The translations under genes and the position numbers were made by a program. From Pseudomonadota bacterium (GTDB lineage: Bacteria; Pseudomonadota; Gammaproteobacteria; Acidiferrobacterales; Sulfurifustaceae), in the NCBI GenBank assembly GCA_020354085.1, contig CP070641.1:1686246-1698089 (forward strand): a stretch of DNA of 11,844 nt, written 5' to 3'. The notes under the pieces are model-generated. The model was not told the DNA's origin and did not search any database. It saw nothing but the letters and a program-made list of their open reading frames with translations. Shown in pieces: positions 6,233 to 11,844 of the stretch. How positions within the stretch are numbered: the stretch's first letter is position 1; each line of letters opens with the position of its first letter.

Positions 6233-7585
6233 TTACTTGGCGAGCTTCACCGCCGACTCCGCCAACTCCTTGGCCTTGGCATAGGTCTGCTTGGCAGCAG
6301 TGTCCCATTGCTCCTCGATTTCCGCCTGGCGCTGCGGCACCGGTTTGTCCTTCTTCGCCTTCTTGAAGATGGCGGTGAAATTCTTGTCGGCGGCCTGCTG
6401 CGCGCTCACCGGCACCGTTGTCAGGAGCTTGCGCGCCTGCGCCACCTGCTCGCTGGCCTTGGCGTTGGGTTTTTTCTTGAGCGCCGCCTCGGCCGTATGC
6501 ACCGCCTGCCAGCCACTGGTGAGTTCCTTCAAGCGAAAGGTAATGAGCCGATCGAACATGGAGTTGACCAAGGCGTAACGCAGCTCCGACACGTCGGTGT
6601 CGAATTTAACCGCCGCACCAATGGAGGCGTCCTTGAACGGGTTCGGCATGCCGGCGGGCGCCTTGTCATACGCGCTCGGCAATACCGGCAAGCGCGAGAT
6701 TTCCGGCGAGAACAACATGGCCTGGCCTTCGGGCGAAAGCAGGTACTCGATAAACGCACTAGCGGCCTTCGGGTGTTGTGCGTTGGCGATCATCCCGACG
6801 TTGGCCGGCACGAGCGTGGTGAGCGTCGGATAGACGAACTCGACGGGGAATCCGGTGGCCTTTGACGAGAAACCAAAGAAGTCGATGACGATGCCAATGC
6901 CGAACTGACCGTTGTTGACGCCGTCAGGCACGCCGAAGCTGCGCTCTGTGACGGTGGCGTAGTTACCTGCGATTTCCATCAGGTCGGCCCAGCCTTTCGC
7001 CCAACCGGCACCCTGCAAGATGGTTTCGATGGTGAGATGCGTGGTGCCCGAGCGGCTCGGCGCCGAGATCGCGACGTGGCCGAAATACACCGGCTTCTTG
7101 AGATCATCCCATTCCTTCGGTACCGGCAGTTTCTTGGCCCCGAGATAGCGGGTGTTATACATGATGCCGTAACCGGAGACGGCGAAGCCTTTGTAGAAAC
7201 CGTCCGGATCGTGGATCGGGTAGCCGCCGATCTTGTCGGGGATGCCCTTGGCCTTGGTGTCGTACTTCTGCAGCAGCTTCTGCGCCTTCAGCACCTCGAA
7301 GGCATCGGGTGCAGACACCCAAAAGATATCGGGTGGGTTCGACGTGGTCTCGCGAATGTAAGCGATGCCGGACGACGTGGGCTTGTTCAACACTTCGACC
7401 TTCGTGTCGGGATGCTTGCTCTCGAAGGCCTTGGCGTAAGCCTGAAAGAGCTCCTTGGGGAACGAGGTAACGATGACTACTTTCTTTTCCAGCTCGGCCG
7501 CTTGCAGCATTGGCACCCATAACGTCGGTACCAATAGAGCCAACGCCAAAAGGAGTTTGTTCAACCGCGCGCCTCTCGAATACAT
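6233..7585 (-). CDS. Periplasmic substrate-binding protein of the FbpB/C-like ABC importer
   Basis: This 450-residue protein starts with a signal peptide (MYSRGARLNK, then a leucine/alanine core, cleavage likely near LQAA at 28-30). The mature part follows the family 1/6 extracellular solute-binding fold: KVVIVTSFPKELFQAYAKAF at 35-54, PPDIFWVSAPDAFEVL at 84-99 and FIEYLLSPEGQAML at 278-291, the last typical of FbpA-like receptors. No adjacent tyrosine pair like the FbpA iron ligands is seen. From about residue 350 there is a Lys/Ala/Glu-rich helical extension of some 100 residues, making the protein longer than usual (about 330-360). The start is chosen by AAGGAGG 5 bases upstream and by the signal peptide, although the frame is open to 7798. 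First gene of the five-gene minus-strand group. Ligand unknown. Confidence 0.9.
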   Translation of the reverse strand: MYSRGARLNKLLLALALLVPTLWVPMLQAAELEKKVVIVTSFPKELFQAYAKAFESKHPDTKVEVLNKPTSSGIAYIRETTSNPPDIFWVSAPDAFEVLKAQKLLQKYDTKAKGIPDKIGGYPIHDPDGFYKGFAVSGYGIMYNTRYLGAKKLPVPKEWDDLKKPVYFGHVAISAPSRSGTTHLTIETILQGAGWAKGWADLMEIAGNYATVTERSFGVPDGVNNGQFGIGIVIDFFGFSSKATGFPVEFVYPTLTTLVPANVGMIANAQHPKAASAFIEYLLSPEGQAMLFSPEISRLPVLPSAYDKAPAGMPNPFKDASIGAAVKFDTDVSELRYALVNSMFDRLITFRLKELTSGWQAVHTAEAALKKKPNAKASEQVAQARKLLTTVPVSAQQAADKNFTAIFKKAKKDKPVPQRQAEIEEQWDTAAKQTYAKAKELAESAVKLAK

Positions 7586-7590
7586 GGGAC

Positions 7591-7597
7591 CCTCCTT
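7591..7597 (-). promoter_or_regulatory. Ribosome binding site deciding the binding-protein start
   Basis: AAGGAGG on the minus strand, 5 bases before ATG 7585. This strong site, directly before a good signal peptide, rules against the longer open frame reaching 7798. Confidence 0.85.
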
Positions 7598-7703
7598 CAA
7601 CCATCGCGTGAATGCTGATCGCCAACCCGCTCCGTGGGACATGCCTATCTCGCGCTGGGGTTCGTCTTGCACCCCGGACCGTTTTTCCATCGCGGTAGCG
7701 CCC

Positions 7704-7712
7704 ATTATTACA
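7704..7712 (-). promoter_or_regulatory. Possible extended -10 promoter for the importer operon
   Basis: The minus strand reads TGTAATAAT, an extended -10 element (TG, one base, then a 5-of-6 match to TATAAT). No good -35 is seen upstream, as is common for extended -10 promoters. Transcription would start near 7697, giving a leader of about 110 bases before ATG 7585. Confidence 0.35.
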
Positions 7713-7827
7713 GGTAAGAAGTGACCACCGGCAGCCCCCTGGGCCATTCCGCGGTTGCCATATGGTGAAAACTTGCTTTGGCTCAAACAGGCGCCCACGA
7801 TGGGTCACTGCCATGCGATCGACAAAC
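7713..7827. other. Divergent intergenic region between importer operon and NTF2-like gene
   Basis: This is the upper part of the 253-base divergent gap (7586-7838). It must drive the + strand gene at 7839, but no convincing promoter for that gene was found. A TTTCCA/TATTAC pair at 7684-7711 (16-base spacing) is a weak candidate that overlaps the minus-strand -10. No hairpin with a T-run was seen. Confidence 0.3.
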
Positions 7828-7834
7828 AGGAGGT
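7828..7834 (+). promoter_or_regulatory. Ribosome binding site deciding the NTF2-like start
   Basis: AGGAGGT at 7828-7834. Two consecutive ATG codons follow, at 7836 and 7839; AGGAGG (7828-7833) leaves 2 bases to the first and 5 to the second, so the second is the better start. Confidence 0.7.
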
Positions 7835-7838
7835 GATG

Positions 7839-8204
7839 ATGGCGACAACGTTGGCTCTTGATACGCTATTCGTCCGAATCGACGCCAAGGATACCGCTGG
7901 ATTTCTGGAGTTCTTGGATTCCAAGGCGATTTTCCGTTTTGGTAACGCGCCACCAGTTGCGGGCAGCGCCACAGTGGCGCAAGCGGTCGAGGGATTTTTC
8001 GCGAGCATCCGCGCCTTGCGCCATGCCTTGCTCGATACCTGGCAAGGCAAGGATTCATTGGTGTGCCAGGGAGAGGTGACTTACACACGCCACGATGGTA
8101 GCGAGCTGACGCTGCCTTTCGTCAATGTCTTTCGACTGCGGGACGGAAAAGTCGGCGAATATCTCGTCTACGTCGATATCGCGCCGCTCCATGCGTCGCA
8201 TTGA
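7839..8204 (+). CDS. NTF2/SnoaL-like small protein
   Basis: The product is a 121-residue cytoplasmic protein with the cone-shaped NTF2-like fold. A long N-terminal helical region (MATTLALDTLFVRIDAKD) leads to FLEFLDSKAIFRFGNAPPVAG and the helix TVAQAVEGFFASIRALRHAL (residues 45-64). The beta-sheet half ends with LPFVNVFRLRDGKVGEYLVY at 92-111, the sequence signature of SnoaL-like proteins. Members include polyketide cyclases, isomerases and many proteins of unknown role that bind small hydrophobic ligands; no catalytic residue can be assigned with confidence. It is divergent from the importer operon and followed by a 288-base gap, so it is probably monocistronic. ATG 7839 is preferred over 7836 and over the upstream frame to 7755 because of the ribosome binding site. 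Confidence 0.85.
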   Translation: MATTLALDTLFVRIDAKDTAGFLEFLDSKAIFRFGNAPPVAGSATVAQAVEGFFASIRALRHALLDTWQGKDSLVCQGEVTYTRHDGSELTLPFVNVFRLRDGKVGEYLVYVDIAPLHASH

Positions 8205-8410
8205 CGCGACTAGTGCGTGGGGCCGCGGGTTCGTAACGCGTGCGGTATCGGGGTGCGCTTCGAGGACTTTCCGTTGTCGGTCCGCACAGTTCGCAATTGC
8301 ATGCGAGCCGATGACGCAGGGGAAGTCGGTGCTTTGACGCCACAACCGTTTGGCGGTCGCGCCCGAGCGCTGGTCAGAAACTGCACCAGATCTCCGCTAA
8401 TGGCCTGCAG
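8205..8410. other. Intergenic region with several dyads, no gene seen
   Basis: This is the first part of the 288-base gap before the binding-protein gene at 8493. It holds two dyads: TCGCA (8291-8295) / TGCGA (8302-8306), overlapping the palindrome GCAATTGC (8293-8300), and CGCCA (8338-8342) / TGGCG (8351-8355) around AACCGTT. Neither is followed by a T-run, so they are not called terminators. The short frames here have no ribosome binding site. Confidence 0.4.
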
Positions 8411-8443
8411 CGTGCCACGTGCCAACTATAGTTTGGATTGGCA
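8411..8443 (+). repeat. Tandem heptamer and nested dyads, candidate operator
   Basis: CGTGCCA occurs twice in direct tandem (8411-8417, 8418-8424). The second copy overlaps the arm of an inverted repeat TGCCAA (8420-8425) / TTGGCA (8438-8443). Inside that lies the perfect 10-base palindrome AACTATAGTT (8424-8433). The cluster sits about 50 bases before the start codon at 8493, the right place for a regulator site, but no known regulator motif is recognised. Confidence 0.4.
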
Positions 8444-8468
8444 GCACTGTGGTATTACAGGTTTTACT
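8438..8468 (+). promoter_or_regulatory. Possible promoter of the solitary binding-protein gene
   Basis: TTGGCA (8438-8443) matches the -35 consensus at 5 of 6 positions. A weak -10, TTTACT (8463-8468), lies 19 bases on, longer than ideal. The -35 coincides with one arm of the inverted repeat, so a regulator bound there could block it. Confidence 0.25.
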
Positions 8469-8492
8469 CTGGGATCAGTTTGAGGTGTCATC

Positions 8493-9770
8493 ATGGATCG
8501 ATTGACTTCGTGTGCAGTTTCCCTGTCCATTCTCCTGGGTATCGGCGCTTCCCCGCTGGTCGCGCACGCCGCGGTACCAGGCGTCACGGACAATTCCATT
8601 GTCCTCGGCCAATCGGCGGCGTTCTCCGGTCCGGCGGCGCGCTTGGGTCAGTCCATGCGCGAGGGCTTGAACGTCTACTTCGCGCGCATCAACGCCGAAG
8701 GCGGCGTGAACGGCCGGCGCATTGAGCTGGTGTCGCTCGACGACGGTTACGAGCCCGATCGTGCGGTGCCAAACACGCAGCGCCTGATCAGTCAAGACAA
8801 GGTTTTTGCCCTGATCGGTTATGTCGGCACTCCCACGAGCTACGCGGTGATCCCGACTGTGTCGCAGGCGCAAGTCCCGTTCCTCGGCGCGTTTACGGGC
8901 GCCGAGGGGCTGCGCAGCCCGTTCAATCGTTACATTTTCAACGTACGCGCGAGTTACTTCGATGAGACCGAGCGGTTGGTCGAGTTCCTGGTGTCACAGC
9001 GCAAGAAAAAAATCGCTGTCTTCTATCAAAATGATTCCTACGGCAAAGCCGGCCTCGAAGGGGTCAAACGTGCCATGGAGCGGCGCAACCTGACCATCGC
9101 TGCGCTCGGCACCGTCGAGCGTAACACCGTCGAGGTCGACCAGGCGGTCAAGCGTATTTCTGCCAGTACACCCGATGGCATCATCATGATCAGCGCATAC
9201 AAATCCTGCGCTGCCTTCGTCAAGGGTATGAACAAGACCGGGCAAGCGCCGGACTATTTGAATGTGTCCTTCGTCGGCAGTGAGGCGCTGGCTGGGGAAC
9301 TTGGCACGGAAGGGCATGGCGTGATGATCTCGCAGGTGGTGCCGTATCCGTGGGATCCGTCGTCCAGTATCGCCATGGAGTTCAGCCGCGATATCGCGCG
9401 CGTTGCACCGGAGGTCAAGCCGTCGTTCAACAACCTTGAGGGCTACATCGTCGCCAAGACTTTTGTCGAGGCCTTGCAGCGCGCTGGCAAGGACCTGACG
9501 CGCGAGAAGTTGATCACCGCACTGGAATCGATGAAACAGATCGACTTCGGGGGTTTCAACCTGTCGTTTTCCCCAACCAACCATAACGGCTCGCAGTACG
9601 TCGGGCTCACCCTCATCGTCGGGAGCAAGGGCGGTTTTTTACCGGTGCTGGAGGACGCGCGTTTGGCCCGGAGTCGCAGCGGCGGTATGGGTGCCGTGGC
9701 CGCTGCGCGCAACGCGCCGGATACTTCCGACCTTCGCAAGGCCGCGCTGCGTGGGGCCCCGCCGCGCTAA
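8493..9770 (+). CDS. Solitary branched-chain amino acid-type ABC binding protein (Peripla_BP_6)
   Basis: This 425-residue periplasmic protein has a signal peptide (residues 1-26, cleavage after AHA). The mature part follows the LivJ fold: ITDNSIVLGQ-like opening (VTDNSIVLGQSAAFSGPAA, 31-49), REGLNVYFARINAEGGVNGR at 56-75, LVSLDDGYEPDRA at 79-91, and the IAVFYQNDSYGKAGLEGVK hinge region near 175. Such receptors bind amino acids, amides, urea or aromatic acids. No permease (LivHM-like) or ATPase (LivGF-like) lies nearby, so it may serve a remote transporter or a signalling protein. The last about 40 residues are arginine/alanine-rich and probably disordered. GAGG (8482-8485) 7 bases upstream supports the start. 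Its TAA overlaps the stop of ccoS on the other strand. Ligand unknown. Confidence 0.92.
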   Translation: MDRLTSCAVSLSILLGIGASPLVAHAAVPGVTDNSIVLGQSAAFSGPAARLGQSMREGLNVYFARINAEGGVNGRRIELVSLDDGYEPDRAVPNTQRLISQDKVFALIGYVGTPTSYAVIPTVSQAQVPFLGAFTGAEGLRSPFNRYIFNVRASYFDETERLVEFLVSQRKKKIAVFYQNDSYGKAGLEGVKRAMERRNLTIAALGTVERNTVEVDQAVKRISASTPDGIIMISAYKSCAAFVKGMNKTGQAPDYLNVSFVGSEALAGELGTEGHGVMISQVVPYPWDPSSSIAMEFSRDIARVAPEVKPSFNNLEGYIVAKTFVEALQRAGKDLTREKLITALESMKQIDFGGFNLSFSPTNHNGSQYVGLTLIVGSKGGFLPVLEDARLARSRSGGMGAVAAARNAPDTSDLRKAALRGAPPR

Positions 9771-9997
9771 TCGCGCCGCGCCGGTCGGTGGGGCGTTTGG
9801 TGCTTCGCCGCTGGTGTGGGCCTGATTGCCTTGGCTGATGTCGGTTCCCCTTGGGGCTCGGCATCATCCATCAGAATACGATGCGCCGGACCTTCCAGAT
9901 CATCGAACTGGCCGGAACGGATTGCCCAGAAGAAGGCCCAGATCACGACACCGGCCAGGACCAAGGCAAGCGTTACCAATAGGAACACGACTTCCAT
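9767..9997 (-). CDS. ccoS: cbb3-type cytochrome oxidase assembly protein CcoS
   Basis: This 76-residue membrane protein has one N-terminal helix (MEVVFLLVTLALVLAGVVIW) followed by the family signature FFWAIRSGQFDDLEGPAHRIL at about residues 22-42. CcoS is needed to mature the cbb3 cytochrome c oxidase, probably by helping cofactor (haem/copper) insertion into CcoN at the inner membrane. After residue 46 a Pro/Ala/Thr/His/Arg-rich tail of about 30 residues follows, longer than in many CcoS proteins and probably disordered. It starts 11 bases after the ccoI stop, as expected in a ccoI-ccoS operon. No strong ribosome binding site is seen. Its TAG (9767-9769) overlaps the TAA of the convergent gene. 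Confidence 0.95.
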   Translation of the reverse strand: MEVVFLLVTLALVLAGVVIWAFFWAIRSGQFDDLEGPAHRILMDDAEPQGEPTSAKAIRPTPAAKHQTPHRPARRD

Positions 9998-10008
9998 GGC
10001 GCTTGATT

Positions 10009-11844
10009 CTACCCCTTGGCGCCGAACGCCGGTGCGCCGGCGGTAGGAGCCGATGCGAGCGGCGTGTGTGGCTGGGAAAGGCGCGCGGCGTTGGTCACCA
10101 CTAACAAGGAACTCAAGGACATGCCCAGGGCCGCCATCCAGGGCGATACCCAGCCGACAGCGGCAATCGGAACCGCCAGCAGATTATAGGCCAGTGCCCA
10201 GGCAAGGTTTTGGCGAATGATAACGAGCGTGCGGCGCGCGGTTGCAATGCCATGGACCAGGGTATTGAGATCCGTCGACAACAGCATCATATCGGCTGCC
10301 GCGGCCGATACGTGCGCGGCATTGCCGACGGCAATCGATACCTGCGCTGCCGCGAGCACCGGCGCGTCGTTTACTCCGTCGCCCAGCATCGCGACCACGG
10401 CGCCCTCGGCATGCAGCGCATGCAGGCGTGCGAGCTTGTCGTCGGGTTTGAGGTCGAAGCCAATTTCCTTGATCCCGATCGCAGTCGCCACGCGCCGCAC
10501 CGCTTGTTCGTGATCGCCGCTCAGAACCACGACTTGTTTCCCGGCGCTCACCAGCGCCGTTACCAGTGCTTGTGCGCCGGGTCGTAGCGGATCATCAAAG
10601 GTGAAAGCGGCTAGCAGGCCGCGCGCATCGGCCAACATAACCAGCGTGCCCCTCGCCTGCAGGGCCGCTAGATGAGCGGGACCGATTTGGTGCCCGAATT
10701 GTTCAGCGACAAAGGCGGGCGTGCCAAGGCAGTAGCGGCGACCGGCTATCTCACCGTGAATCCCGGCGCCAGGCTCGTTGTGCACCGATTGCGCGCGCGC
10801 AGACCCCGGCCCCTGTGCCGCCTGGCGTATGGCCTTGGCGAGCGGATGTTCTGAGTGTCGCTCGAGCGCGGCCGCGATTCGGATGCAATCATCGGCATTT
10901 TCGTCCCCGAGTGCATCAGTATGGATCAGGCGCAGTTCACCGAGCGTGAGTGTGCCGGTTTTGTCGAATACGAAGTGCGTGGCGCGCGCGAGCGTCTCGA
11001 GCGCATGCCCGCGAGTAACGAGCAGTCCGCGTCGTGTGAGTCGCCCGGTCGCGGCACTTAGCGCAGTGGGCGTGGCGAGCGAGAGTGCGCACGGGCAGGT
11101 GACGACCAGTACCGCAACCGTGATTGGCAGCACCCGTGTCGGGTCAATCTGCCACCACAACACCATTACTACCGCCGCAATGACCAGGAGTCCCGCGACA
11201 AACCAGGCAGCAGTGCGGTCAGCGAACTGCGCGAGCCGCGGCTTTTCACCGGCTGCGCGATCAAGCAGGCGCAGGATCGCGGACAACATCGTGTCCGGCC
11301 CGGTCTTGACCACCTCGATGATGAGCGGGCTGTCGACGTTGATACTGCCGCCGATCACGTTCGCGCCCGCCGCCTTGGGCAGCGGCCGGCTCTCGCCGGT
11401 GAGGATCGATTCGTTCACGCTCGCGCGGCCGTCGAGCACGCGCCCATCGGCGGGAATGCGTTCGCCTGGGCGCACCAGCACACGATCACCGGGCGCGAGT
11501 TCGGCGATCGCCACGACCTCTTCGCTCTCCTTGTCGGCATCGACGACCAGGCGTGTGGCGGTGGCGGGTGTGGCCTTGGCCAAAACTTCACCGGCCTCGG
11601 CGGCGCGCTTGCGCGCAGCAAGCTCCACGTACCGCGCACCCAAGAGAAAAAACACGAACATCGTCACCGAGTCGTAATAAACGATGCCTTGCCCGCTCAA
11701 TGTCGTCCACAGGCTCGCGGCAAAGGCGGCGACGAGACCGAGCGAGACCGGCACATCCATGCCGGCGCGAAGCTGGCGAAAGTCGCGCCAGGCAGTCTGC
11801 AAAAAGGGTGCAGCCGAGTAGAGCATGACGGGTGCGGTCAGCAA
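10009..11844 (-). CDS. ccoI: Copper-transporting P1B-type ATPase CcoI/FixI (5' end missing)
   Basis: The visible 611 residues are the C-terminal part of a copper P-type ATPase; about 150-230 residues, including the metal-binding HMA domain and first helices, lie beyond the right edge. The motifs are complete, numbered from the first visible residue: TGES at 149-152 (actuator), CPC at 250-252 (membrane copper site), DKTGT at 294-298 (phosphorylated aspartate), SEHP at 331-334 and GDGVND at 488-493. The MDVPVSLG segment after LQTAWRDFRQL is typical of the CcoI subgroup. CcoI exports copper to the periplasm for the CuB centre of cbb3 oxidase, as opposed to detoxification by CopA. It is followed closely by ccoS, which confirms the role. 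The first visible codon is an internal TTG, not a start. Confidence 0.95.
   Translation of the reverse strand: MLTAPVMLYSAAPFLQTAWRDFRQLRAGMDVPVSLGLVAAFAASLWTTLSGQGIVYYDSVTMFVFFLLGARYVELAARKRAAEAGEVLAKATPATATRLVVDADKESEEVVAIAELAPGDRVLVRPGERIPADGRVLDGRASVNESILTGESRPLPKAAGANVIGGSINVDSPLIIEVVKTGPDTMLSAILRLLDRAAGEKPRLAQFADRTAAWFVAGLLVIAAVVMVLWWQIDPTRVLPITVAVLVVTCPCALSLATPTALSAATGRLTRRGLLVTRGHALETLARATHFVFDKTGTLTLGELRLIHTDALGDENADDCIRIAAALERHSEHPLAKAIRQAAQGPGSARAQSVHNEPGAGIHGEIAGRRYCLGTPAFVAEQFGHQIGPAHLAALQARGTLVMLADARGLLAAFTFDDPLRPGAQALVTALVSAGKQVVVLSGDHEQAVRRVATAIGIKEIGFDLKPDDKLARLHALHAEGAVVAMLGDGVNDAPVLAAAQVSIAVGNAAHVSAAAADMMLLSTDLNTLVHGIATARRTLVIIRQNLAWALAYNLLAVPIAAVGWVSPWMAALGMSLSSLLVVTNAARLSQPHTPLASAPTAGAPAFGAKG

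Noticed and set aside
3407..7585. Firm assignment of the importer as a ferric iron (fbpABC) system
   Set aside because: The ATPase and permease are FbpC/FbpB-like, but the binding protein shows no clear iron-ligand tyrosine pair and no Fur box was recognised, so gene symbols were not given.
7586..7798. N-terminal extension of the binding protein (71 codons)
   Set aside because: It would bury the signal peptide inside the protein. The strong AAGGAGG before ATG 7585 marks the true start.
8438..8455. Possible sigma54 (-24/-12) promoter
   Set aside because: TGGCAG is present, but the -12 half at the required distance reads TGGTA instead of TTGC, so the match is too poor.
1..11844. CRISPR array, transposon, phage or toxin-antitoxin genes
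   Set aside because: No regular direct repeats with spacers, transposase or integrase motifs, or paired small toxin-antitoxin frames with ribosome binding sites were seen.

Overview
The window looks like a stretch of chromosome from a GC-rich Pseudomonadota bacterium, most likely a beta- or gammaproteobacterium. The reasons are the high-GC coding bias (long antisense shadow frames under nearly every gene), the ccoI-ccoS pair of cbb3 oxidase maturation genes, and the FbpB/FbpC-style ABC importer. No mobile element, CRISPR array, tRNA or rRNA was recognised. The species cannot be fixed from this sequence alone.

Layout. (1) Bases 1-154 are the 3' end of an acyl-CoA synthetase (AMP-binding family) on the + strand, followed by a candidate terminator. 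(2) At 361-834 (-) lies a small gene joining a lysine/alanine-rich, histone H1-like tail to an EF-Tu-domain-2-like module, with a strong terminator downstream at 308-327. (3) At 1134-1745 (+) is an FMN-binding split-barrel (pyridoxamine-phosphate-oxidase-like) protein. (4) From 7585 down to 1756 (-) run five tightly packed genes: periplasmic substrate-binding protein, fused double permease, ATPase, EamA/DMT-type transporter, and an orphan ParA/MinD-like ATPase. Intervals are 16 nt, a 4-nt ATGA overlap, 24 nt and 46 nt, so one transcript is plausible. (5) Divergent from this, at 7839-8204 (+), is a small NTF2/SnoaL-like protein. (6) At 8493-9770 (+) is a solitary branched-chain-amino-acid-type (Peripla_BP_6) binding protein with no permease or ATPase beside it. 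(7) At 9767-11844 (-) are ccoI (5' end beyond the window) and ccoS, which supply copper to and mature cbb3 cytochrome c oxidase. The ccoS stop codon overlaps the stop codon of the binding-protein gene.

How the genes work together. The binding protein, permease and ATPase form a complete importer of the Fe3+/phosphonate/phosphosugar type. Its substrate is not settled by the sequence, because the tyrosine pair typical of FbpA iron ligands is not evident. The DMT transporter and ParA follow in the same direction, but their link to the importer is only positional. CcoI and CcoS act together in cbb3 oxidase assembly, and the rest of the cco cluster probably lies beyond the right edge.

Most of the window is ordinary housekeeping and transport content. 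The points most worth a second look are the H1-tail/EF-Tu-like fusion, the ParA at the end of the transporter operon, and the dyad-rich region before the solitary binding protein. I found no convincing evidence of a wholly new system.
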